This document shows positions 8,385-13,865 of a stretch of 13,865 nucleotides of DNA, piece by piece; the first letter of the stretch is position 1; the number at the start of each line of letters is the position of its first letter. The position numbers and the translations under genes are program-made. The DNA is from CAZLLV01 sp964560325. GTDB taxonomy: Bacteria > Acidobacteriota > Thermoanaerobaculia > Multivoradales > DATKCC01. The notes below the pieces were generated by a model. That model was not told the DNA's origin and made no database searches. It worked only from the letters and a program-made list of their open reading frames with translations. The stretch lies in the NCBI GenBank assembly GCA_964560325.1, contig CAZLLV010000052.1, forward strand, positions 1-13,865, written 5' to 3'.

Positions 8385-9656
8385 GTGCCGGACCGTGCCG
8401 AGGGCGGCGCCCCGGAGCGCCGCTGCCGCTTCTGCGACGCGCCGCTCACCCGCCCGGTGGTCGACCTCGGGATGTCGCCGCTCGCCAACTCCTACGTGGC
8501 GCCGGAGGATCTCGACCGGCCGGAGACCTTCTACCCACTGGTCGCCTATCTCTGCGAGGCGTGCTTCCTGGTGCAGCTCCCGGAGGCGGCCGCGCCCGAG
8601 GAGATCTTCGGCGACTACGCCTACTTCTCGTCGTACTCGACCTCGTGGGTCGAGCACGCCCGGCGCTACGCCGAGATGGCGATCGAGCGCTTCGGGCTCG
8701 GGCCCGACAGCCTGGTCGTCGAGCTGGCGTCGAACGACGGCTACCTGCTGCGCCACTTCCGCGAGCGCGGGGTGCCGGTCCTGGGGGTGGAGCCGGCGGC
8801 GAACGTGGCCGCGGCGGCCGAGCGTGAGGGGATTCCGACGGTCAACGCCTTCTTCGGCGCCGAGACGGCACGCGGGCTGATCGCCCCGGGGGGCCGGGCG
8901 CGGCGCGCCGACCTCGTGGTGGGCAACAACGTGCTCGCCCACGTGCCGGCGCTCAACGACTTCGTCGCCGGCATCGCGACCCTGCTCGCCGACGACGGGG
9001 TGGCGACGCTCGAGCTCCCGCATCTGCTGCGCCTGCTCGAGGAGCACCAGTTCGACACGATCTACCACGAGCACTTCTCGTACTTCTCGTTCCACACGGT
9101 TTCGCAGGTGTTCGAAGCGCACGGGCTCGCGCTGTTCGACGTGGAGGAGCTGCCGACGCATGGCGGGTCGTTGAGAATTTATCTAGGGCGCGCCGTGCGC
9201 TCGCGGCGCACGTCCGAATCGTCGGAGAGGATGGAGGATCTCCTCAGGCGGGAGCGGGAGGCGGGGCTGCTCGACCCGGCGACGTACGACGCGTTCGAGG
9301 AGCGGGTGCGCGCGACGAAGCGGAATCTCCTGCGCTTCCTGCTCGACGCCAAGGAGCGGGGCGAGCGCGTCCTCGGCTACGGCGCGCCGGCGAAGGGGAA
9401 CACGCTGCTCAACTACTGCGGCGTCGGCCCCGACCTGCTCGAGCTGACGGTCGACCGGAGCCCGCACAAGCAGGGGCTCTACCTGCCCGGCACCCGCATC
9501 CCGATCGCCGGTCCCGACCGCCTGCGCGAGCTACGCCCCGACTACGTGCTGATCCTGCCCTGGAACCTGAAGGACGAGATCGTCGAGCAGATGGCCGACG
9601 TGCGCTCGTGGGGCGGCCGGTTCGTGGTGGCGATCCCGGAAGTGGAGGTCGTGTGA
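8385..9656 (+). CDS. NDP-sugar C-methyltransferase, TcaB9/TylC3 type
   Basis: The 423-residue protein has the three-part build of SAM-dependent sugar C-methyltransferases. An N-terminal zinc site has CRFC (14-17) and CEAC (57-60). A Rossmann methyltransferase domain follows with VVELASNDGYLL (111-122). The C-terminal Methyltransf_14-like domain holds GYGAPAKGNTLLNY (331-344). His186 in NNVLAHV and Tyr227, Glu229 and His230 in YHEHFSY fit the active-site His, Tyr, Glu and His described for TcaB9, with a constant offset of five. TcaB9 adds a methyl to C3 of a dTDP-4-keto sugar; here a CDP-sugar is more likely given the upstream gene. The GTG at 8385 has GGGAG 8 bases ahead; a GTG at 8376, overlapping the rfbF stop as GTGA, is equally possible. 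The next start overlaps its stop. Confidence 0.9.
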   Translation: MPDRAEGGAPERRCRFCDAPLTRPVVDLGMSPLANSYVAPEDLDRPETFYPLVAYLCEACFLVQLPEAAAPEEIFGDYAYFSSYSTSWVEHARRYAEMAIERFGLGPDSLVVELASNDGYLLRHFRERGVPVLGVEPAANVAAAAEREGIPTVNAFFGAETARGLIAPGGRARRADLVVGNNVLAHVPALNDFVAGIATLLADDGVATLELPHLLRLLEEHQFDTIYHEHFSYFSFHTVSQVFEAHGLALFDVEELPTHGGSLRIYLGRAVRSRRTSESSERMEDLLRREREAGLLDPATYDAFEERVRATKRNLLRFLLDAKERGERVLGYGAPAKGNTLLNYCGVGPDLLELTVDRSPHKQGLYLPGTRIPIAGPDRLRELRPDYVLILPWNLKDEIVEQMADVRSWGGRFVVAIPEVEVV

Positions 9657-10237
9657 TCTTCCGCGCGGTCGAGACCGCCGACGGCATGGCTCTCGCCGGC
9701 GCCTTCGTGCTCGATCTCGAGCGCCACGAGGACGAGCGCGGCTTCTTCGCCCGCACCTTCTGCCGGGAGGAGCTCGAAGAGCACGGGCTCGACCCGGCGG
9801 TCGTCCAGTGCAGCCTGTCGTACAACCGGAAGGCGGGGACGCTCCGCGGCATGCACTACCAGGGTAAGCCGGCGGATGAAGCAAAACTGGTACGGGTGGT
9901 GCGCGGCGCGATCCACGACGTGATCGTCGACTGCCGCCCCGGCTCCCCCACCTTCGGCCGCCACGCCGCGGTCCGGCTCGACGACGAGGAGCGCCGCTCG
10001 CTCTTCGTGCCGCCGCTCTTCGCCCACGGCTTCCAGACGCTGGCGGACGACACCGAGATCCTCTACCAGATGTCGGCGCGGTTCGCGCCGGAGCACGCGC
10101 GCGGCTTCCGCCACGACGACCCGGAGCTGGGGATCGCGTGGCCGCTGCCGGTGGCGGTGATCTCCGCGAAGGACCGGGCGCTGCCGTCGTTCGCGGAGGA
10201 CGCGGCACGGAGCGGCGACGGGGAGAGCGCGCCGTGA
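9653..10237 (+). CDS. rfbC: RmlC-family NDP-4-keto-sugar 3,5-epimerase
   Basis: This 194-residue cupin belongs to the dTDP-4-dehydrorhamnose 3,5-epimerase family. DERGFFARTF (28-37), the catalytic base region TLRGMHYQ (63-70, His68), KLVRVVRGAIHDVIVD (78-93), FVPPLFAHGF (118-127) and ILYQMS (136-141, Tyr138 as the likely acid) are all present, as is the closing HDDPELGIAWP. The key catalytic residues are kept, so it should be active. The family inverts C3, C5 or both next to a 4-keto group, and acts here probably on the same NDP sugar as the C-methyltransferase. Which centre it inverts cannot be read from the sequence. The start is the GTG at 9653, overlapping the methyltransferase stop as GTGA, with GGAGG just upstream; the upstream frame extension is in-frame noise. 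Confidence 0.9.
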   Translation: MIFRAVETADGMALAGAFVLDLERHEDERGFFARTFCREELEEHGLDPAVVQCSLSYNRKAGTLRGMHYQGKPADEAKLVRVVRGAIHDVIVDCRPGSPTFGRHAAVRLDDEERRSLFVPPLFAHGFQTLADDTEILYQMSARFAPEHARGFRHDDPELGIAWPLPVAVISAKDRALPSFAEDAARSGDGESAP

Positions 10238-11643
10238 GCTGCCCCGGCTACCGCGCGCTCGCCGGCCGCATCGCCGACCTCCGGGGGGACGAGGCGGCGC
10301 GGGCACGGCTCGGCGAGGCGATGTACGGCCTGGTCGAGCGTCTCTACCCGATCCCGCGCTCGCTCACCGGCGACGGCGTGCGCGAGACGTTGCGGATCGT
10401 CGGGGAGCACGTACCGCTGACGGTGCACGAGGTACCGACCGGAACGCCGGTCCTCGACTGGACGGTACCGAAGGAGTGGCGGGTCCGCGAGGCGTGGGTG
10501 AAAGGGCCCTCCGGCGAGACGGTGGTCGACTTCGCCGCGCACAACCTGCACCTGGTCGGCTACAGCGTGCCGGTCGACCGGCGGATGCCCCTCGCCGAGC
10601 TCGACCGCCACCTCCACAGCCTGCCCGAGCAGCCCGACCTCGTCCCCTACCGCACCTCCTACTACGACGAGACGTGGGGCTTCTGCCTGCCCCACCGGGT
10701 GCGCGAGGCGCTGCCCGAGGGCGAGTACCGGGTGCGGATCGACAGTGAGCTCGCCGACGGATCGCTCACCTACGGCGAGCTCCACCTGCCGGGCGAGACC
10801 GAGGACGAAGTGCTCGTCTCCTGCCACGTCTGCCACCCGTCGCTCGCCAACGACAACCTGTCGGGGCTGGCGGTGACGGCTCACCTGGCGCGCGAGCTGA
10901 TGGCGGCCCCCGGCGCCGGCGGAGCGCCGCTGCGCTACAGCTACCGCTTCCTCTGGGCACCGGGGACTATCGGCGCCATCACCTGGCTCGCCCGCAACCC
11001 GGACGCGGCCGGGCGGATCGCCCACGGGCTGGTGGCGGCGAACCTGGGCGACTCGGGGCCCTTCCACTACAAGCGGAGCCAGCGCGAAGACGCGCCGATC
11101 GATCGGGCGGCCGCGCACGCGCTGCGGACGGCGGCGGGCGGTGACGCCCGGAACCCGAACCGGGTCGAGCCCTGGGTGCCGTTCGGCTACGACGAGCGGC
11201 AGTACAACTCGCCCGGCTTCGACCTGCCGGTCGGGCTCCTGTCGCGCACGCCGTGGGGCCGCTATCCCGAGTACCACACCTCGGGCGACGACTTGTCGAT
11301 CGTCGCGCCCACGAATCTGGTCGAGAGCCTGGAGACGTACCTCCGGGTGATGGCGATCCTCGAAGGCGACCTCGCGTACCGGAACCTCCGGCCGCACGGC
11401 GAGCCGCAGCTCGGCCGGCGGGGGCTCTACTCGAAGCTGGGCGGAGACGCTCGATCGAAGGAGGGGGGCGACGCCCGGGAGCGGCAGCTCGACTTGCTCT
11501 GGGTGCTCAACCAGTCGGACGGCGAACGGACGCTGCTCGACGTGGCGGAGCGGGCGGGGCGGCCGTTCGAGGCGATCCGCGCCGCCGCCGACCTCCTGTG
11601 CGACGCCGGGCTGCTGGCCCCGGCCAACGAGGAGGCCCCGTGA
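10234..11643 (+). CDS. DUF4910 aminopeptidase-fold protein with C-terminal winged helix
   Basis: The 469-residue protein matches the DUF4910 family. It has a M28-like zinc aminopeptidase fold interrupted by a small inserted domain, and a C-terminal winged helix (about 417-462, LDLLWVLNQSDGERTLLDVA). YPIPRSLTGDGVRETL (38-53) is the family start. SCHVCHPSLANDNLSG (196-211) gives likely metal ligands His201 and Asp207, and YPEYHTSGDDLS (344-355) gives His348. WAPGTIGAITWL (241-252) sits where I expect the catalytic acidic residue in some relatives, but Gly occupies it. Members are often beside polysaccharide or nucleotide-sugar genes; none has a firmly known substrate to my knowledge. Hydrolysis of an amide on a sugar or glycan is only a guess. 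The GTG at 10234 overlaps the epimerase stop, with GGGGAGAG upstream. A short GGDAR repeat (403-415) lies in the linker. Confidence 0.85.
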   Translation: MSCPGYRALAGRIADLRGDEAARARLGEAMYGLVERLYPIPRSLTGDGVRETLRIVGEHVPLTVHEVPTGTPVLDWTVPKEWRVREAWVKGPSGETVVDFAAHNLHLVGYSVPVDRRMPLAELDRHLHSLPEQPDLVPYRTSYYDETWGFCLPHRVREALPEGEYRVRIDSELADGSLTYGELHLPGETEDEVLVSCHVCHPSLANDNLSGLAVTAHLARELMAAPGAGGAPLRYSYRFLWAPGTIGAITWLARNPDAAGRIAHGLVAANLGDSGPFHYKRSQREDAPIDRAAAHALRTAAGGDARNPNRVEPWVPFGYDERQYNSPGFDLPVGLLSRTPWGRYPEYHTSGDDLSIVAPTNLVESLETYLRVMAILEGDLAYRNLRPHGEPQLGRRGLYSKLGGDARSKEGGDARERQLDLLWVLNQSDGERTLLDVAERAGRPFEAIRAAADLLCDAGLLAPANEEAP

Positions 11644-11738
11644 GCCGTTTCCGGCGCCTCGTCTACCTCTCCGGCATCGCCTTGATCAGTGCGGGGTTCC
11701 TGCTCCAGATGCTGCGCGGAGAGTGCCCGGTCCCCTGA
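11640..11738 (+). CDS. Putative 32-residue single-pass membrane microprotein
   Basis: A GTG at 11640 overlaps the DUF4910 stop as GTGA and opens a 32-codon frame. GAGGAGG lies 4 bases upstream, inside the end of the preceding gene. The product begins with the basic MSRFRR, has an uncharged helix at about 7-24 (LVYLSGIALISAGFLL), and ends QMLRGECPVP with one cysteine. This is a textbook small inner-membrane protein with the N-terminus inside. It keeps the same coupling style as the three upstream junctions in the operon, which supports it being a real gene. I do not recognise the family; partners could be the operon enzymes or the divergent membrane glycosyltransferase. Its last 53 bases overlap the 3' end of the HD-GYP gene on the other strand. 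Confidence 0.55.
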   Translation: MSRFRRLVYLSGIALISAGFLLQMLRGECPVP

Positions 11739-12939
11739 TCTCCTCGGTGCCCAGGCCCTCCGCACTCTCCGCGGAGGCCCCCGGAACCAGCGGATCGACG
11801 AGGTTCGCGCGCACCCGGTCGAACTCCCGGTTGCACTGCAGGAAAGCGTCGACCAGGACCGGGTCGAAGTGCCGCCCGCGGTCGGCGACGATGCGCCGGA
11901 TCGCCTCGGCGTGGCCGTAGGCCGGCTTGTAGCTGCGCGCGGTGGTGATGGCGTCGTAGGCGTCGGACAGCGCGACGATGCGCGCGGCGAAGGAGATCTC
12001 CTCGCCGGCGAGCCCCTCCGGATAACCGGTGCCGTCCCACTTCTCGTGGTGCTGCTCGGCGATCTCGACCGCCATCTGGAGGAACCGCGAGTCGACCGCG
12101 CCCAGGGCCACCCGGCGCAGGGCGTCGCCGCCGATCCGCGTGTGCTCCCGCATGACCCGGACCTCGTCGTCGCCGAGGCGCCCCTTCTTGAGCAGGATGG
12201 CGTCCGGGATGCCGACCTTGCCGATGTCGTGGAGCGGTGCCGCCTCGGTCAGCCGCTCCCGAAACGCCTCGTCGACCCGATCGCGGTACGGGCCGTGCCG
12301 GAGCTGATCGGCGAGAAGCCCCGCGTAAGCGCTGATGCGGGCGAGGTGGGCGCCGGTCTCGCGGTCGCGCGAATCGACCAGTCCGCGCATCGCCTCGAGG
12401 GCCGCGTGCCGCACCGCTTCGATCGCCCGGCGCTGCTCGGAGATCGTCTCTTCCAGGAGCTCCCGGTCGTGGTGGACCTTGGCCCGCTCCTGGCCGCGCA
12501 GGAGCGCCCGGCGGACCGTCTGGACCAGCGTCTGGATGTCGAACGGCTTCAGGAGGTAATCGTAGGTGCCGGCGCGCATGCATCGGCGGACGGTCTCGAG
12601 GTTGCCGTCGCCGGTGCTCATGACGACCTGGGTGCCGGGGGACCGCTCGACCAGCCACTCGAGCAGCTCGACGCCGGACGCGTCCGGGAGCTGGACGTCG
12701 AGGATCGCCAGCTCGAACTCCGGCTGCCGGTCCACCGTCTCCTGCGCCTCCCGCCGGGTGGCGACCGCGCGGACCCCGAAGCCCTCGCGGCGCAGGACCG
12801 CCGCGAGGAGGTCGCGGATCGGTTGCTCGTCCTCCACCACCAGGATGCGGACGGCGGCCGCGGCCTCCGGTTGCACTCCGGGAGCCGCCCTCTCGGCGGC
12901 CTCCAGGAGCCGATCGACTTCCAGCGCGAGATTCGGCAC
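11686..12939 (-). CDS. Response regulator with HD-GYP phosphodiesterase domain
   Basis: The 417-residue protein starts with a receiver domain (about 30-147). RILVVEDE holds acidic residues Glu36 and Asp37, LAILDVQLPD gives the phosphoacceptor Asp81, MSTG has Thr109 and LLKPF has Lys131. A helical linker (150-185) leads to an HD-GYP domain (about 185-375). His198 (GAHLARIS), His237-Asp238 (LHDIGKVGIPD), His266, His297-His298 and the complete DGTGYP (302-307) are present, so it should hydrolyse cyclic di-GMP when its receiver is phosphorylated. No sensor kinase lies in the window. The C-terminal 35 or so residues (from about 383) are low-complexity and not part of the domain; their DNA overlaps the plus-strand microprotein gene. 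The start is a GTG at 12939 with GAGGAG 9 bases ahead, inside a small hairpin. Confidence 0.93.
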   Translation of the reverse strand: MPNLALEVDRLLEAAERAAPGVQPEAAAAVRILVVEDEQPIRDLLAAVLRREGFGVRAVATRREAQETVDRQPEFELAILDVQLPDASGVELLEWLVERSPGTQVVMSTGDGNLETVRRCMRAGTYDYLLKPFDIQTLVQTVRRALLRGQERAKVHHDRELLEETISEQRRAIEAVRHAALEAMRGLVDSRDRETGAHLARISAYAGLLADQLRHGPYRDRVDEAFRERLTEAAPLHDIGKVGIPDAILLKKGRLGDDEVRVMREHTRIGGDALRRVALGAVDSRFLQMAVEIAEQHHEKWDGTGYPEGLAGEEISFAARIVALSDAYDAITTARSYKPAYGHAEAIRRIVADRGRHFDPVLVDAFLQCNREFDRVRANLVDPLVPGASAESAEGLGTEEIRGPGTLRAASGAGTPH

Positions 12940-12948
12940 GTGATCTCT

Positions 12949-12968
12949 CTCCTCTTCGGTGAAGAGAG
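12949..12968 (-). promoter_or_regulatory. Hairpin covering the ribosome site of the HD-GYP gene
   Basis: On the minus-strand mRNA, CUCUUC (12966-12961) pairs with GAAGAG (12957-12952) across a 3-base loop, and two more pairs can form across a single bulge. The GAGGAG ribosome site (12954-12949) lies in the 3' arm. Folding would hide it, so translation could depend on temperature, a protein or coupling to ribosome traffic. The pairing is seen in the sequence; the regulatory role is inferred. Confidence 0.35.
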
Positions 12969-13217
12969 TCTACCGGCCCATTTCGCGGGCAGGCACCGGA
13001 CCCGCCGGCGGGGTGAGCCGCCCGTGGCCGGCGCGATTGTAGAAACCGGAAGCACAAGTCCCGATCTTGCAAGAAGATCGGCCCGCCTCGCGAATCGGGA
13101 AACCCACCCGGTGTCGGCCTCCCCCGCACCGCTCCGGTTCCGTCGGTCCTACAGCAGATCGAGAACTGCCCGCATTGACCGCCTGTCGGGCGCGGGGTCG
13201 CGCGGGAGCCTGAAACG
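12969..13217. other. Non-coding interval upstream of the HD-GYP gene
   Basis: No convincing gene was found in this part of the 333-base gap between the HD-GYP start and the secreted protein gene. Open frames crossing it are shadows without ribosome sites or recognisable products. It contains the 8-base-arm palindrome listed separately and a TACAAT hexamer on the minus strand. The usual conserved bases of cyclic di-GMP riboswitches were not recognised by eye. Confidence 0.6.
13036..13081 (-). promoter_or_regulatory. Palindrome and -10-like box upstream of the HD-GYP gene
   Basis: CCGATCTT (13061-13068) and AAGATCGG (13074-13081) are perfect inverted repeats with a 5-base spacer, 21 bases in all. 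On the minus strand a TACAAT hexamer (13041-13036) follows about 20 bases downstream and about 97 bases ahead of the GTG start. The palindrome occupies the place of a -35 box, and no good -35 hexamer is visible, as expected for an activator-dependent promoter. It could equally be an RNA hairpin; both readings are inference. Confidence 0.3.
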
Positions 13218-13253
13218 CGAAGAGCCCGAGACCTCGCGGTCCCGGGCTCTTCG
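13218..13253 (-). terminator. Strong intrinsic-type terminator hairpin after the cysteine-rich protein gene
   Basis: Perfect 11-base arms, CGAAGAGCCCG (13218-13228) and CGGGCTCTTCG (13243-13253), enclose a 14-base loop that contains a further 4-base stem, GACC/GGTC. It lies 19 bases after the stop of the secreted protein gene on the minus strand. The sequence that follows (CGTTTCAGG) has only a short U stretch. The stem strength and position make a terminator the best reading. Confidence 0.75.
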
Positions 13254-13272
13254 ATGGGGCGTTCGCCGTGCT

Positions 13273-13647
13273 TCAGTCGCTCGGCGGCACGGTCGGCGGG
13301 CTCGGCGGACCGAAAGGAGGGCCCTCGCACACGATCTGGATGCACACGCCGCCCGGCTCGACGCAGATCCCGCAGGAGGCGTTGCAGCACTCCAGGTGAG
13401 GCGGACAGACGCGGTAGCCGCACCGTTCCACGCCCGGCGCGAGGTTCAGCGGCTCGGTGCCCGGCAGGGCCGGCAGCAGCGGTCCGCCCGCGGCCGCGGA
13501 GACCGGAGCCGGCGTCGAGACCTGCATCTCGGGGGCCGGCGCGTCCGCGGCATCCGCGGCACCCTCGGCATGGGCGGGCGCTCCAAAAGCCAGCGAGGCG
13601 ACGACTGCCAGGGCGAGGGCGAGGTTCCAGCGAATCTTCGAAGACAT
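13273..13647 (-). CDS. Secreted small cysteine-rich protein of unknown function
   Basis: The 124-residue protein has a clear signal peptide: MSSKIRWN, a hydrophobic stretch at about 9-22, and cleavage probably after APAHA (27). A linker rich in Ala, Pro and acidic residues runs to about residue 70. Then eight cysteines are packed into 32 residues (76, 81, 87, 88, 92, 95, 102, 107) in the pattern CGYRVCPPHLECCN, SCGICVEPGG, VCIQIVC. The tail is Pro-rich. An even number of closely spaced cysteines in an exported protein suggests four disulfides, a knot-like module. I know no function for it; similar CCN..CG.C patterns occur in exported proteins of other bacteria with complex cell surfaces, a recollection not checked here. 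The ATG at 13647 has AGGAGGAG about 6 bases upstream, so high expression is likely. A strong terminator follows, making it a single-gene unit. Confidence 0.8.
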   Translation of the reverse strand: MSSKIRWNLALALAVVASLAFGAPAHAEGAADAADAPAPEMQVSTPAPVSAAAGGPLLPALPGTEPLNLAPGVERCGYRVCPPHLECCNASCGICVEPGGVCIQIVCEGPPFGPPSPPTVPPSD

Positions 13648-13686
13648 CGATTCTCCTCCTACGACGAGAGAGACGGCCTCCGGCCA

Positions 13687-13703
13687 CTCGCCAGGAAGGC
13701 GAG
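13687..13703 (-). terminator. Weak terminator-like hairpin after the O-antigen ligase gene
   Basis: CTCGCC (13687-13692) and GGCGAG (13698-13703) pair across a 5-base loop, about 22 bases after the stop of the partial gene on the minus strand. Further pairing with nearby GGCC blocks is possible. No proper U run follows, only a pyrimidine-rich stretch, so this is a tentative call. Confidence 0.35.
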
Positions 13704-13725
13704 GCCTTTGGTCGAAGTTCTCGCG

Positions 13726-13865
13726 CTATCGGTGCAAATCGGATTCCACGCGCGGAACGCAGAACGGCAGGGCGAGGACGAAGAGCACCTGCCGCTGGAC
13801 TTCGGTATCTCCCCAGTTGTGCTCGAAGAGCCCGGCGACGTTGAAGCCGACCAGGACCAGCATCA
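13726..13865 (-). CDS. O-antigen ligase/polymerase family membrane protein, C-terminal end
   Basis: Only the last 45 residues or so are present, ending at a TAG (13728-13726); the gene continues beyond the right edge. The fragment reads as a hydrophobic strand MLVLVGFNVAGLFEHNWGD, then TEVQRQVLFVLALPFCV and a short polar tail. The GLFE-N-GD-EV pattern followed by a last membrane helix is characteristic of the C-terminus of O-antigen ligases and Wzy-type polymerases (WaaL/RfaL family). Those inner-membrane proteins join or extend surface polysaccharide on the periplasmic side. This fits with the sugar operon and glycosyltransferase in the window, but the assignment rests on a short fragment. 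Confidence 0.6.
   Translation of the reverse strand, partial: MLVLVGFNVAGLFEHNWGDTEVQRQVLFVLALPFCVPRVESDLHR

Noticed and set aside
12940..13217. Cyclic di-GMP riboswitch ahead of the HD-GYP gene
   Set aside because: The characteristic conserved bases and paired stems of the known classes were not recognised by eye; a covariance-model search would decide.
11663..13687. A minus-strand open frame of 674 codons across the HD-GYP gene and the upstream gap
   Set aside because: It is a shifted frame over a gene with complete receiver and HD-GYP motifs, and its product is Arg/Gly/Pro-rich noise.

Overview
The window is a very GC-rich bacterial chromosome segment with 17 coding regions, two of them cut by the window edges. 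No tRNA, rRNA, CRISPR array or insertion sequence was seen. Frequent GTG starts, ATGA/GTGA gene overlaps, lipopolysaccharide-type sugar genes, a periplasmic Spy-like protein and HD-GYP signalling point to a Gram-negative bacterium. The overall style resembles Acidobacteriota or Myxococcota, but that placement is an impression and cannot be proved from this sequence.

Layout: (1) 1-1349, minus: a PhnB-like VOC protein, a Spy/CpxP-like periplasmic protein with a His-rich tail, and a second VOC protein cut by the left edge, closely packed as one transcription unit. (2) 1496-2893, minus: a RhlE-type DEAD-box RNA helicase followed by a large inverted repeat that probably ends its transcript. (3) 3158-7505, minus: a run transcribed as polyprenyl-phosphate-type glycosyltransferase, L-2-hydroxyglutarate oxidase, threonine synthase, an unrecognised 85-residue protein, and an AbiEii-like nucleotidyltransferase. 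Several of these genes overlap by 4 bases. (4) 7570-11738, plus: a tightly coupled nucleotide-sugar operon with glucose-1-phosphate cytidylyltransferase, a TcaB9-type sugar C-methyltransferase, an RmlC-type epimerase, a DUF4910 aminopeptidase-fold protein, and a previously easy-to-miss 32-residue membrane microprotein. (5) 11686-13865, minus: a response regulator with an HD-GYP domain, a secreted eight-cysteine protein, and the last 45 residues of an O-antigen ligase/polymerase.

The centre of interest is region 4. It starts a CDP-glucose pathway and carries a C-methyltransferase and an epimerase that normally act on 4-keto sugars, but the CDP-glucose 4,6-dehydratase expected between them is absent here. 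The operon probably makes a branched, C-methylated deoxysugar for a surface glycan, consistent with the divergent membrane glycosyltransferase and the nearby O-antigen ligase. The roles of the DUF4910 protein and of the microprotein in this pathway are unknown. The pair formed by the 85-residue protein and the nucleotidyltransferase is a second candidate for an undescribed two-component module.
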